Positions 1-12,279 of a stretch of DNA of 64,000 nucleotides are shown here, piece after piece (position 1 is the first letter of the stretch; the number at the start of each line of letters is the position of its first letter). The translations under genes and the position numbers were made by a program. This DNA comes from Phenylobacterium sp. CCH9-H3. GTDB taxonomy: Bacteria; Pseudomonadota; Alphaproteobacteria; Caulobacterales; Caulobacteraceae. Under the pieces are notes generated by a model. It was given only the letters and a program-made list of their open reading frames with translations. It had not been told where the DNA came from and searched no databases. The stretch covers positions 62,001 through 126,000 of the forward strand of contig NZ_LSJI01000180.1 of the NCBI RefSeq assembly GCF_001557235.1. Reading direction: 5' to 3'.

Positions 1-317
1 CGGCGATCGTCCAGCCCGTGACCCGCATCGTGGATCCGCAAGCCGCCGAGCCGGAGGACGAGCCGCTCTTCGCCGAGCCAGCGTATGAGCCGCGCCGCCC
101 GCGGGGTGGGTTCCTGAGCATCTTCGGTGGGCGCCCCCGCTACGATGCCCCGCAGGCTCCCGCCGCCGCGCCCCAGGCTTCGGCCCCCGCGCCGCGGACC
201 GCGCCTGCGCCGTCGCGGGGCGGCGCCCAGCCGGTGGAGGCCCAGCAGCAGGTCGAGGACCTCGATCAGAACGAGGATCTGGAAATCCCGTCGTTCCTGC
301 GGCGGCTCGCAAACTAG
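1..317 (+). CDS. ftsZ: Cell division protein FtsZ, C-terminal end (5' truncated by window)
   Basis: Only the last 105 or so residues are inside the window; the GTPase domain lies upstream. What is visible is the disordered Pro/Ala/Gln-rich linker followed by an acidic stretch and the terminal peptide LEIPSFLRRLAN. That ending matches the conserved FtsZ C-terminal tail (consensus roughly D/E-I-P-x-F-L-R-x-Q-A-N) which binds FtsA and other Z-ring partners at the inner membrane. The reading frame is open from base 3. Its position just before lpxC fits the end of the dcw cluster in Caulobacterales. Identification rests on the tail and the context, since no catalytic motif is present. Confidence 0.9.
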   Translation, partial: AIVQPVTRIVDPQAAEPEDEPLFAEPAYEPRRPRGGFLSIFGGRPRYDAPQAPAAAPQASAPAPRTAPAPSRGGAQPVEAQQQVEDLDQNEDLEIPSFLRRLAN

Positions 318-380
318 CGCCCGGCGCCCGCAACAAAATTCCACGAAATCGTCACGCCGATGAACGGCGGGACTTGGTAG

Positions 381-408
381 AACCTCCCGGGGGCAACTCC
401 GGGAGGTT
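381..408 (+). promoter_or_regulatory. Perfect 10-bp hairpin that buries a ribosome-binding site
   Basis: AACCTCCCGG (381-390) pairs perfectly with CCGGGAGGTT (399-408) across an 8-base loop. The 3' arm contains GGGAGG at 401-406, the ribosome-binding site for the ATG at 413. No run of T follows, so it is a poor terminator. It could block translation of the small gene, or mark the ftsZ mRNA 3' end. Confidence 0.6.
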
Positions 409-412
409 TCCC

Positions 413-631
413 ATGAGCGCCAACCGCATCATCTGGGTTTCGCCGCTGGCCGACGGCTGGGCCGTCCTGTGCGCCGGGATCGAGCCGCTGGTCTTCCGTT
501 CGGGCGGCCGGGCCGAGGCCCAGGCCAAGCGCCTGGCGGCTTGCCTGGCCAAGCTGGGCCGGGCGGTGCAGGTGCGGATTCTCGACCGTGCGCGCAACCT
601 GGTCGGGACCCAGCTTTACCCTGCGGTGTGA
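413..631 (+). CDS. Small conserved-looking protein of unknown function (72 aa)
   Basis: Seventy-two residues beginning MSANRIIWVSPLADGW. The pattern (short strand with W, a basic Ala-rich helix AEAQAKRLAACLAKLGR, then a final strand VQVRILDRARNLVG) looks like a small alpha/beta fold of the DUF2188 type, but I do not recognise a family with confidence. The start is the ATG at 413, seven bases after GGGAGG; the frame is open further upstream from a TTG at 374, but that codon lacks a ribosome-binding site and would run through the hairpin. It lies between ftsZ and lpxC on the same strand. No function is proposed. Confidence 0.65.
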   Translation: MSANRIIWVSPLADGWAVLCAGIEPLVFRSGGRAEAQAKRLAACLAKLGRAVQVRILDRARNLVGTQLYPAV

Positions 632-812
632 TTCACCTCTGTGCCGGAAAATCGAGCAAAAACAGTGCTGGGTTGACCGCGTCCGTTAACCAATCCTGAA
701 GCGAAACATTGCGAAACACGAAGTGCTTTGCTGCGTTGCATCAAGCAGCTTAGCCAGCACGTTGGGGGCAAAGGTCGGTCGTCGCACCGCGTTCGTTGCA
801 GGAAGGTCCACC

Positions 813-1700
813 TTGGCCGCGTTCCAACACACCGTCAGGTCTCCGGCGCTGTTCGCCGGGGTTGGCGTGCACACCGGCGCCTACACCCGCGTCTCGGTGC
901 GGCCGGCGTCGTCGAACGCCGGCATCGTCTTCGTGCGGACCGATGTAAGGGACCGCGACAACGTCGTACCCGTGAGCGGCGAGGCGGTGTGCAAGACCCA
1001 ACTCGGCACCGTGATCGGCAATGAAGCCGGCGTGACGGTCTCGACCATCGAACATCTCATGGCCGCCTTCGCGATGCTGGGCGTGGACAACGCCGTGGTC
1101 GAGGTCGACGGGCCCGAGATGCCGATCATGGACGGCTCGGCGCTGCCGTTCGTTCGCATCCTGGACCGCGCCGGCCTGCGTCCGCAGGACGCCGCGCGTG
1201 GCTACATCGAGATCCTGGACACCGTCGAGGTGGTTGACGGTGACAAGCGCGCCACCCTGAAGCCGGCCGACGGTTTCGAGGTGGCTTTCGAAATCAGCTT
1301 TCCCAGCGCCGCCATCGGCCGCCAGTCGATCGACATGGCCATGGACGGCCAGGCCTTCCGCGACGAGCTGGCCGACTGCCGCACCTTCGGCTTCCTGCGC
1401 GAGGTCGAGGCTCTGCGCGCCATGGGCCTGGCCCGGGGCGGGTCGATGGAGAACTGCGTCGTGCTCGACGGGGACCGGGTGCTGAACCCTGAAGGCCTGC
1501 GCCGTCCCGACGAATTTGTCCGCCACAAGGCGCTCGACGCCATCGGCGACCTCTACGTCCTGGGGGGCCCGTTGCTGGGCCGGTTCGAGGGCGTGCTGGC
1601 CGGCCACGGCTTGAACAACGCGGTTGTGCGCGCCCTGCTGGCCCGCCCGGACGCCTGGCGCGTCCGCACCCTGGTCGAGGATCTGCGCGAGGCCGTCTAG
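813..1700 (+). CDS. lpxC: UDP-3-O-acyl-N-acetylglucosamine deacetylase LpxC
   Basis: Zinc-dependent cytoplasmic enzyme for the committed step of lipid A synthesis. The 295-residue product shows the family N-terminus FQHTVRSPALFAGVGVHTG, the zinc-site segment STIEHLMAAF, the substrate segment GPEMPIMDGSALPF, and the second zinc segment RHKALDAIGDLYVLG, with a late GHGLNNAVV containing the catalytic-region His. The start chosen is TTG at 813, six bases after AGGAAGG; upstream in-frame starts would add residues unlike the family. It follows the ftsZ region, as in other Caulobacterales. The 180 bases upstream hold a tandem 10-mer (GCGAAACATT then GCGAAACACG, 701-720) and a TTAACCAA at 686-693 that resembles a CtrA half-site. 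Confidence 0.95.
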   Translation: MAAFQHTVRSPALFAGVGVHTGAYTRVSVRPASSNAGIVFVRTDVRDRDNVVPVSGEAVCKTQLGTVIGNEAGVTVSTIEHLMAAFAMLGVDNAVVEVDGPEMPIMDGSALPFVRILDRAGLRPQDAARGYIEILDTVEVVDGDKRATLKPADGFEVAFEISFPSAAIGRQSIDMAMDGQAFRDELADCRTFGFLREVEALRAMGLARGGSMENCVVLDGDRVLNPEGLRRPDEFVRHKALDAIGDLYVLGGPLLGRFEGVLAGHGLNNAVVRALLARPDAWRVRTLVEDLREAV

Positions 1701-1750
1701 CTTGCGAACCGTTCGCAACTGAGGTCTAGTGCCGGCAGGGAGGCCTGCCG

Positions 1751-2362
1751 ATGGCAAACGACGCAACGGCTCAGCTGGACGAACTCTACAAGCCGCCGCA
1801 TCCGCTCACGGTCGCCAAGTGCCTGGACCACGTGGATCCGCACGGCCGCCGCTTTATCGCCCTCTCGCCGTTCGCGGCCCTGGCGAGCGTCGGCCCGACC
1901 GGGAGCGTGGACGTCTCCCCGCGTGGCGGCGGCCCGGGCTTCATCCGGGTTTCGGAGGACGGCCGGCATCTGCTGATGCCCGACCGACCCGGCAACAACC
2001 GCCTCGATTCGCTGCGCAACATCGCCGAAGGCACGGGGGAGGTCGGCCTGATGTTCATGATCCCCGGGATCGACGACATCTATCGCGTCAACGGCACGGC
2101 GAGGCTGCTGGTCGACGACGCGCTCGCCGCGGAGTTCGTGGAGTTCGGCAAGGTTCCGAGGACGTTGCTGCGGATCGACGTCCGCGAGGCCTATCTGCAT
2201 TGCCCCAAGGCCCTGATGCGGGCGGATCTGTGGGGCGACAGCCACCGGGTGGACCGGGCCAGCCTGCCGACACTCTCCGAGATGGTCATGGACCAGCTCG
2301 GCATGGCCAAGCCCCAGGTGACCCAGGCCCAAGAGGTCGAGGGGCTGAAACAAACCCTCTGA
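1751..2362 (+). CDS. PPOX-fold FMN-dependent protein, DR_2398/MSMEG_1061-like
   Basis: A 203-residue protein of the pyridoxamine 5'-phosphate oxidase split-barrel superfamily. Recognisable segments are FIALSPFAALASVGPTG..VDVSPRGG, followed by LLMPDRPGNNRLDSLRNI and a C-terminal YLHCPKALMRADLW. The last resembles the subgroup annotated as probable FMN-dependent oxidoreductases; the physiological substrate of that subgroup is unknown to me. GGGAGG at 1738-1743 precedes the ATG at 1751. It lies between lpxC and bamD on the same strand with short gaps, so it may be cotranscribed, but nothing in the sequence links it to envelope synthesis. Confidence 0.8.
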   Translation: MANDATAQLDELYKPPHPLTVAKCLDHVDPHGRRFIALSPFAALASVGPTGSVDVSPRGGGPGFIRVSEDGRHLLMPDRPGNNRLDSLRNIAEGTGEVGLMFMIPGIDDIYRVNGTARLLVDDALAAEFVEFGKVPRTLLRIDVREAYLHCPKALMRADLWGDSHRVDRASLPTLSEMVMDQLGMAKPQVTQAQEVEGLKQTL

Positions 2363-2446
2363 GCAGGCGCCGCGCCGCCGTTTGCTCGCCACAAGTCGTA
2401 GTGTAGAAGCGACTCTCCGCGTGGGGGCGCGCGCGCTGGTCTTGAG

Positions 2447-3448
2447 GTGAAGGTGTCTGCCGTTCGAAATTCCACCCGTGCCGTGCTCGTGGTGACCGCT
2501 TGCGCTCTCGCCCTTTCTGCCTGCGCCAGCAACAAGAAGAGCAAGCCGCGCCTGGCCTATGAGGAGCGCCCGGTCGAGCTGCTGTACGCCACCGGCGCCG
2601 ACCGGCTGGACCGGCGGCAGTGGAACCAGGCGGTCAACTATTTCCAGGAGGTGGAGCGTCAGCACCCCTATTCGGAATGGTCGCGCCGCGCGATCCTGAT
2701 GCAGGCCTACGCCCACTACCAGGGCAATGACTACGCGGAAGCCATCGGCGACGCCGACCGCTTCATCCAGCTGTATCCGGGCAACCCGACGGCGGCCTAC
2801 GCGCACTACATCAAGGCCATCTGCTACTTTGAGCAGATCGTGGACGTGAACCGTGACCAGGCCGCCACGGGCCAGGCCCTCAGCGCCCTGCGCGACGTGG
2901 TGCAGCGTTACCCGCGCACGGAATACGCCGCCGACGCCCGGCTGAAGATCGACATGGTCAACGACCAGCTGGCCGGCAAGGAAATGACCATCGGCCGCTG
3001 GTACCTGCGCCAGGGCGACACCCTGGCCGCCACCAATCGCTTCAAGACGGTGGTCGACCGCTACCAGACCACGAGCCACACGCCCGAGGCGCTGTACCGG
3101 CTGGTCGAGAGCTACCTGACGCTGGGCCTGATGGAAGAGGCCAAGCGCAACGGCGCGGTGCTCGGCTACAACTATCCGGGCGACCCCTGGTACAGCGACG
3201 CTTACCGGCTGCTGACCTCCAAGGGCCTGAAGCCGGCGGTCGAGCCCAAGGCGGGTGGCGGCCGAGGCATCTTCCGGATGCCGTTCCGGCGCGACAAGGA
3301 CAAGACGATCCAGCCGCCCGAGGCGACCGACCCGAACGCGGCCGTACAGGCCAGCAAGGGCGCGGACCAGCGCAAGATCTTCTCCCTGCCCCTGGGCAAG
3401 AAGGACGAGAAGCTGCCGCCGGTCGAGGCCACGCCCGAGCCGAACTAG
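2447..3448 (+). CDS. bamD: Outer membrane assembly lipoprotein BamD (ComL family)
   Basis: Lipoprotein of the beta-barrel assembly machinery at the periplasmic face of the outer membrane. The N-terminus is a lipoprotein signal with lipobox LSAC (Cys near residue 26). TPR repeats follow (EERPVELLYATGADRLDRRQWNQAVNYFQEVERQHPYSEWSRRA..), typical of BamD. At 333 residues it is longer than the E. coli protein; the extra C-terminal 75 or so residues are low-complexity and contain two related units, IFRMPFRRDKDK and IFSLPLGKKDEK. The start is GTG at 2447 just after a GAGG. It precedes recN, the order seen in Caulobacterales. Confidence 0.92.
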   Translation: MKVSAVRNSTRAVLVVTACALALSACASNKKSKPRLAYEERPVELLYATGADRLDRRQWNQAVNYFQEVERQHPYSEWSRRAILMQAYAHYQGNDYAEAIGDADRFIQLYPGNPTAAYAHYIKAICYFEQIVDVNRDQAATGQALSALRDVVQRYPRTEYAADARLKIDMVNDQLAGKEMTIGRWYLRQGDTLAATNRFKTVVDRYQTTSHTPEALYRLVESYLTLGLMEEAKRNGAVLGYNYPGDPWYSDAYRLLTSKGLKPAVEPKAGGGRGIFRMPFRRDKDKTIQPPEATDPNAAVQASKGADQRKIFSLPLGKKDEKLPPVEATPEPN

Positions 3449-3527
3449 GGCGGCGACCGATGGCGGGGCGGAACAAAAGCCGTCCAGGCCCTTCTTTCCC
3501 GGCTGATTCCATACGATCTTCCCAGCG

Positions 3528-7612
<4,085 letters not shown>

Positions 7613-7655
7613 TGCGGGGCGGATTGGTCCGGCCAGGCCTTGCGAGGAGTTACCA

Positions 7656-8165
7656 ATGATCCTGTTGGCGTTCTGGCTCGCGGCATCGGCCGCGGTGCCT
7701 GCCGACCCGGTGGCGCCCGCCTTCCAGGGCAAGGTCCAGTGCTATCAGCCTAACGCTGCGCGGAAGACCTGCGCGTCGATCGGCGCTTACGAGCGGGATG
7801 CCGACGGGACGATTCAGAACACGGCCACAGTGCTGCTCCGTCCGGAGCCCCGGATCCTGATGCGCAGCCGTGCGCCGGTAGTCGTGAAGGACGGCGCGAT
7901 CTGCGGCGTCATCACCGAGCGGGACCTTGAAGCCGCAGCGTTCTCCATCGATGGCGAGGTCGCCGACGCGGCGAATGCCGAGGCGCTGAGGCGGGCCGTC
8001 CGGCCGGGTTATGCGCCGCTGCTGAACCGGGAGATATGCACGGCCTATGTCCCATCCGGTGAGGAGATGACCGGCCAGGTGACCATCGACGGCAAACGCC
8101 AACCGGCGTTGGACCAGCGCGTTCGCTGGGTCTCGCCCGCAGAGGGCTTCACGGTCGCGCCCTAG
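7656..8165 (+). CDS. Secreted protein of unknown function (169 aa)
   Basis: The product begins with a hydrophobic signal-like segment MILLAFWLAASAAVPADPVAPA, with likely cleavage after Ala near residue 13-16, followed by about 150 soluble residues. Four cysteines (near 34, 44, 84 and 125) could form two disulfides in the periplasm. I do not recognise a domain. GAGGAG at about 7644 is well placed before the ATG. The gene is convergent with the next one; the two stop codons share the palindrome CTAG at 8162-8165. Confidence 0.7.
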   Translation: MILLAFWLAASAAVPADPVAPAFQGKVQCYQPNAARKTCASIGAYERDADGTIQNTATVLLRPEPRILMRSRAPVVVKDGAICGVITERDLEAAAFSIDGEVADAANAEALRRAVRPGYAPLLNREICTAYVPSGEEMTGQVTIDGKRQPALDQRVRWVSPAEGFTVAP

Positions 8166-8641
8166 CCCACCGCCTTCTGGGTCTTGAGCTCGGGGCAGGC
8201 GTCCGGCTCGGCGGTCCAGATCAGGCTCGCGACCTTCCACTGGCCGTCCACCTTAGCGAGTTCGAACACATCGATGCCGCAGTGGGTGGATTTGCCCTCG
8301 AGCTTGAACTCGTAAGGCGCCGTGACCGTCGCCATCATGCCGCCACGGATCGCCACGCGCGGCGCCCACATCGCTTCGTGCAGGCCGGGCCGCAGGTTCT
8401 TCACGAACTCCTCGACGGTCATCCGCGACACCTTCGTGCCCCCGCCGGGCGCCGGGCGGATGGCCGTGAAGACGCTGGCGGGCAAGGTGATGGCGGTCAC
8501 GGCCGCGCCATCGTTGGCGGCCATGGCGTCGAAGAACCGCTGCGCTGTGTTGATGGCGGCGTTCTCGTCAGGGGTGGATGCGGCCATGGCGGGGCCGGCG
8601 AGCGCTAGCAGGGCGAGGGCAGTCGGAATCAGCGGCGTCAT
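8162..8641 (-). CDS. Exported NTF2-like/SnoaL-fold protein
   Basis: A 159-residue product with a clear signal peptide (MTPLIPTALALLALAGPAMAAS) and then the pattern of the nuclear transport factor 2-like fold: helix ENAAINTAQRFFDAMAANDGAAVTAI, a middle VAIRGGMMATVTAPYEFKLEGKSTHCGIDVFEL, and a final strand pair KVDGQWKVASLIWTAEP. Many such proteins are small binding proteins or isomerase-like enzymes; no ligand can be read from the sequence. Convergent with the secreted protein to its left, sharing CTAG as stop. GGAGGAGAG lies just upstream of its ATG. Confidence 0.75.
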   Translation of the reverse strand: MTPLIPTALALLALAGPAMAASTPDENAAINTAQRFFDAMAANDGAAVTAITLPASVFTAIRPAPGGGTKVSRMTVEEFVKNLRPGLHEAMWAPRVAIRGGMMATVTAPYEFKLEGKSTHCGIDVFELAKVDGQWKVASLIWTAEPDACPELKTQKAVG

Positions 8642-8721
8642 GGTCTCTCCTCCGCGCAGGAGAAGACACGGGTTCCAAGCTTCACGCTAGCGCAGCGGCG
8701 CCGTGCCGCCGGGCTTGGCCC

Positions 8722-9552
8722 TCACGCCCGCGAGACCGCCGTGACGATCCAGGTGGCCGACCCCAGTTTCACCCCGTCAGGGCCGTCGTGCGGCGCCAGG
8801 GCGGCGCGGACCGCGGCGATCACGACATCCCGCTTCTCCGGATTCTCGCGCAGCAGCGCGCCGAGGGGGCCGACCCGCAGCGCCAGGGCAAGCGTCGTGT
8901 CCAGGTCGCCCGGGCCGATGGCCTCGTCGTGCGGGGCGACGGCGACGTCCGTGAAGCCCGTCGTCGCCAGGATGGCGCGGACGCGCTCCGGGTCCGCGAA
9001 GGCGAAGGGGCCGGGCGCGCCGGGTTCCGGCGGCGCTGGCGGGGCCTCCACCTGGGCCAGGGCCGCCTGCATCGGCAGGCTCATGATCGGGTTCTCGGCC
9101 GGCGTGCGCCAGCAGACGAAGGCGAGCCGACCACCGGGTTTCAACGACCGGCGGATGTTGGCGAAGGCGGCGGCAGGGTCGGCGAAGAACATGACGCCGA
9201 AGCGCGAGAAGACCGCATCGAAGCTGCCCGGCGGGAACGGGTGCGTCTGGGCGTCGGCCTCCAGGAAGGTAACGTCCGCTCGGCCTTCGGACCGCCGCCT
9301 GGCGATCTCCAGCAGCGGGCGCGAAATGTCGACGCCGACGGCTTCCGCGCCCGTCTGGGCCAGGGACAGGGTGGTCTCGCCGGCGCCGCAGCCGATGTCG
9401 AGGACCCGCCGGCCGGGGCCGAGGTCGAGCTCGGCCATGGCGCGCCGGCCCAGCGGCGCCAGTTGTCGGTCCAGCGGCGCCTGCAGCTCGGCCCAGGTGG
9501 GACCGGCCGACTCGTTCCAGTAGGCGACCTGCTGCGCGTTGGCCTCGTCCAT
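8722..9552 (-). CDS. Class I SAM-dependent methyltransferase
   Basis: A 276-residue soluble methyltransferase. Motif I is VLDIGCGAGETTLSLAQ, followed by the acidic residue of motif II in EAVGVDIS, an aromatic/acidic FLEADAQTHPF, and motif IV SFDAVFSRFGVMFFADPAAAFANIRRSLKPGG. The start ATG overlaps the stop of the upstream peptidase gene as TGATG, so the two are translationally coupled. The substrate cannot be inferred; the family resembles UbiE/Methyltransf_25-like enzymes. The C-terminal third (DEAIGPGDLDTTLALALRVGPLG) is the variable substrate region. Confidence 0.88.
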   Translation of the reverse strand: MDEANAQQVAYWNESAGPTWAELQAPLDRQLAPLGRRAMAELDLGPGRRVLDIGCGAGETTLSLAQTGAEAVGVDISRPLLEIARRRSEGRADVTFLEADAQTHPFPPGSFDAVFSRFGVMFFADPAAAFANIRRSLKPGGRLAFVCWRTPAENPIMSLPMQAALAQVEAPPAPPEPGAPGPFAFADPERVRAILATTGFTDVAVAPHDEAIGPGDLDTTLALALRVGPLGALLRENPEKRDVVIAAVRAALAPHDGPDGVKLGSATWIVTAVSRA

Positions 9553-11375
9553 CAGATCGGCGCCGTCACGTCGGCGAGCCAGCTTCGCACCTCCGGCTCG
9601 AGCTGTGGCCCGATCACCTCGCGCACCCGGGCGTGATAGGCGTCGAGCTGGGCGCGCTCGTCCGCCGTCAGCAGCTCGCGGTCGATCAGGCGCCGGTCGA
9701 TGGGCGCCAGGGTCAGGGTCTCGAAGCCCAGCATCGGCCGCTCGCCGCCCGGGATCGGTTCGGCCGGCGTCACCACCTGCAGGTTCTCGATCCGGATGCC
9801 GTAGCCGCCCTCCTTATAGTAGCCGGGCTCGTTCGAGAGGATCATACCGGGCTTCAGGGCGACGGCGTTGGGGGCCTTGGAGATCCGCTGCGGCCCTTCA
9901 TGGACGCCCAGGTAGCTGCCCACACCGTGGCCCGTGCCGTGGTCATAGTCCAGGCCGTGCATCCAGAGGGCGTGGCGCGCCAGGACATCCAGCGCCGAGC
10001 CGGTAGTGCCGGCAGGGAACCGGATCGCGGCCAGGGCCAGGTGCCCCTTGAGCACCAGGGTGAAGCGCTGGCGCATCTCGGCGCTGGGCTCGCCGATGGC
10101 GACCGTGCGCGTCACGTCGGTGGTTCCGTCCAGGTACTGGGCGCCGGAGTCGACCAGGAACAGCGAACCCTGCTCGGCGCGCTTGTTGAGCCGCTGGGTG
10201 GGCCGGTAATGCACGATGGCTCCGTTGGCCGCCGCCCCGGCGATGGTGTCGAACGACAGGTCCTTGAGCTGGCCCGTGGCCTCGCGGAAGGCCTCCAGCT
10301 TGCTGACGGCCTCGACCTCATCGGGCGGATTGACCTGCCCCTCGGTGGCCAACCAGTGCAGGAAGCGGGTGAGCGCGGCGCCGTCGCGGGCGTGGGCGTT
10401 GCGCGAGCCCTGGATCTCCACCGCGTTCTTCTGGGCGCGGGGCAGGGCGCAGGGGTCCTCGGCCCGGATCACGGTCGCGCCCGCCTTCGCCAGGGTGTCG
10501 AAGTACCAGGCGGAGGACTGGGCGGGGTCGACCACCACGCTCTTGCCCTTCAGCTCGGCGAGCGCGGTCGGCAGATCGTCCGGCGTCTCGAGCTGGACCT
10601 GATTGCCGAGCCACGCCGGCAGATCCTCGGTCACCTTGGCAGGATCGAGGAAGAGGCGGGCGGTGCCGTCCTTGTTGAGGATCGCCTGGCCCAGGGGCAG
10701 GGGCGAGCGGATGACGTCGCCGCCGCGGACGTTGAACAGCCAGGCGATGGAGCTGGGGGCGGTCAGGACCGCGGCGTCGCCGCCCTTGGCCTGTACGGCC
10801 TGGCCGACGCGGGCGCGCTTGGCGCTGGAGTCCTCCCCGGAGAATTCGGCCGGGTGCGGCAGCACCGGCGCGACGGGCTGCGGCGGCCGGGCCTGGCCCC
10901 AGGCCTGGTCCAGGGGGTTGTCGTTGACGGCGATCAACTCGGCGCCGGTCTTCGCGGCCGCAGCCTTGAGGTGGCCCAGCGCATCGGGGCTGTGCAGGCG
11001 CGGATCGTAGCCGATCTTCTGCCCTCGCCCTGTGGCCGCCTCAATGTAGGCCGGCACCCCGCCTTCCACCAGGTCGCGGATCTCGAACAGTCCGGCGTCC
11101 ACCTGGTCCCGCACCTGCAGGGTGTAGCGGCCATCCACGAAGACGGCGGCCTTGTCCTTCAGGATCACCGCGGCGCCGGCGGAACCGGTGAAGCCGGTGG
11201 CCCAGGCGAGGCGATCGTTGGCGGCCGGCAGGTACTCGTTTTGATGCTCGTCCTCGTGCGGCACGAGGAAGCCGTCGAGCCCCTGAGCGGCCATGGCCTG
11301 GCGGATCAGCGGCACGTGCCGGGGTCCGAAGGAGGGATCGGTGCTTTCGTCGAAGGTCTGGCGCATGGATGGCAT
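9552..11375 (-). CDS. pepP: Xaa-Pro aminopeptidase (M24B family)
   Basis: Cytosolic metallopeptidase that removes N-terminal residues next to proline. At 607 residues it belongs to the long three-domain form of aminopeptidase P: two creatinase-type N-terminal domains (MRQTFDESTDPSFGPRHVPLIRQAM.., VDGRYTLQVRDQVD) and a pita-bread catalytic domain. Metal ligands are visible as LVDSGAQYLDGTTDVTRT (two Asp), HGTGHGVGSYLGVHEGP (His) and SNEPGYYKEGGYGIRIEN (Glu), with a late Glu in the C-terminal region. Two ATG codons are possible, 11375 and 11366; neither has a strong ribosome-binding site. Coupled to the methyltransferase gene through TGATG. Confidence 0.92.
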   Translation of the reverse strand: MPSMRQTFDESTDPSFGPRHVPLIRQAMAAQGLDGFLVPHEDEHQNEYLPAANDRLAWATGFTGSAGAAVILKDKAAVFVDGRYTLQVRDQVDAGLFEIRDLVEGGVPAYIEAATGRGQKIGYDPRLHSPDALGHLKAAAAKTGAELIAVNDNPLDQAWGQARPPQPVAPVLPHPAEFSGEDSSAKRARVGQAVQAKGGDAAVLTAPSSIAWLFNVRGGDVIRSPLPLGQAILNKDGTARLFLDPAKVTEDLPAWLGNQVQLETPDDLPTALAELKGKSVVVDPAQSSAWYFDTLAKAGATVIRAEDPCALPRAQKNAVEIQGSRNAHARDGAALTRFLHWLATEGQVNPPDEVEAVSKLEAFREATGQLKDLSFDTIAGAAANGAIVHYRPTQRLNKRAEQGSLFLVDSGAQYLDGTTDVTRTVAIGEPSAEMRQRFTLVLKGHLALAAIRFPAGTTGSALDVLARHALWMHGLDYDHGTGHGVGSYLGVHEGPQRISKAPNAVALKPGMILSNEPGYYKEGGYGIRIENLQVVTPAEPIPGGERPMLGFETLTLAPIDRRLIDRELLTADERAQLDAYHARVREVIGPQLEPEVRSWLADVTAPI

Positions 11376-11472
11376 GTAAGCGGTTCGGATGCCGCGGGCA
11401 AAGGGACGCGCGTCGCCGCTATTTAATCCGGGTAAAATTGACGGACTGCCGCCGTTGCGCTATGGGTCCGGC

Positions 11473-11817
11473 ATGGACAAGCAGAGCCGCCGCGAGGCCA
11501 TTCGCGACTATAAGGAGCGGAAGATGCGGGCCGGCGTCTATGCCGTGCGCTGCGCCGCCACCGGCGACGTCTGGATCGCGGGCGCCTCGAACGTGGAGGG
11601 CCAGCAGGCCCGGCACTGGTTCGGCCTGCGTATGGGCAGCCACATGAACAAGGCGATGCAGGCCGCGTGGACCGCCCACGGCGAGGCGGCCATGGCCTTC
11701 GAGATCGTGGAAGGCATCGAGGCTGAGGACCTCACGCCTCTCGGCCTCGCGGACCTGATCAAGGCGCGCGAGCGCCACTGGCTGGCGACGCTCGGCGCGA
11801 AGAAGGCGGTGGGTTAG
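11473..11817 (+). CDS. GIY-YIG nuclease-like small protein
   Basis: The 114-residue product starts MDKQSRREAIRDYKERK and then shows AGVYAVRCAATGDVWIAGASN, which fits a degenerate GIY-YIG core (GVY at the first strand and WIAG in place of YIG). A helix with RHWFGLRMGSH follows, then a late KARERHW segment whose Glu may be the metal ligand. Related small proteins are annotated as GIY-YIG family members, but activity is doubtful because the second motif lacks Tyr and Gly-Ile. The ATG at 11473 is favoured over an upstream in-frame start at 11389. It is divergent from pepP and convergent with the next gene (shared TTAG at 11814-11817). Confidence 0.7.
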   Translation: MDKQSRREAIRDYKERKMRAGVYAVRCAATGDVWIAGASNVEGQQARHWFGLRMGSHMNKAMQAAWTAHGEAAMAFEIVEGIEAEDLTPLGLADLIKARERHWLATLGAKKAVG

Positions 11818-12206
11818 TTCACCGGCTCGATGGTGGCGGCGTCCTGGGCGGCCTGGGACGCGTCGTCGATCGCCTGGTCGGTCCGGGCGGCGGCGGCGCT
11901 GGCGGCGCTTTCGGTCGCGGAGGCGGCGTTCTCCGCCGCCTGCTGGGCCGACTGGGCGGCGGTCGTGGCGGCCTGCTGCGCGTTCTGGGTCGCAGCGGCC
12001 AGGCTGGCCTCAGCGGCCCCCTGATCCCTGGCGGCCTCGAGCTGGTCCGGCGTCGCGCCCGGGTTGTTCATGAAGAAGAAGACGGCCACCAAGGCGACGA
12101 TGGCCACAAGGGCCGCCACCCACCATCCCGCGCCGCCGCTGCGTTCGCGGATCACGACACGCTCGGGCTCGCTGGTCACCGTGGTGCGTTCGTATTGTTC
12201 GGACAT
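11814..12206 (-). CDS. Single-pass membrane protein with long Ala/Gln-rich tail
   Basis: A 130-residue protein: a charged cytoplasmic N-terminus (MSEQYERTTVTSEPERVVIRERSG), one transmembrane helix (GWWVAALVAIVALVAVFFFM), then a periplasmic tail of Ala, Gln, Ser and Asn with heptad-like Ala spacing that probably forms a coiled coil. The ATG at 12206 is preceded by GAGAGGAAGGA. An upstream in-frame start at 12257 exists but would overlap the promoter described next. No family is recognised. The EcfG-type promoter just upstream suggests expression in the general stress response. Composition is strongly biased, so similarity searches would be unreliable. Confidence 0.75.
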   Translation of the reverse strand: MSEQYERTTVTSEPERVVIRERSGGAGWWVAALVAIVALVAVFFFMNNPGATPDQLEAARDQGAAEASLAAATQNAQQAATTAAQSAQQAAENAASATESAASAAAARTDQAIDDASQAAQDAATIEPVN

Positions 12207-12249
12207 GTTCGCGTCCTTCCTCTCAAGGCCCGGCTTGGACCGGCGGAAG

Positions 12250-12274
12250 AACGCCACGGCAGAGGTCGGGTTCC
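12250..12274 (-). promoter_or_regulatory. EcfG (general stress sigma factor) type promoter
   Basis: Read on the minus strand, GGAAC (12274-12270) is followed after exactly 16 bases by CGTT (12253-12250). This is the consensus of alphaproteobacterial EcfG promoters (GGAAC-N16/17-CGTT). It lies about 44 bases upstream of the ATG of the Ala/Gln-rich membrane protein, at a sensible distance for transcription start and leader, in the short gap after prmA. Confidence 0.7.
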
Positions 12275-12279
12275 GGCTG

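Noticed and set aside
3449..3527. LexA/SOS box before recN
   Set aside because: No GTTC-N7-GTTC or close variant was found.
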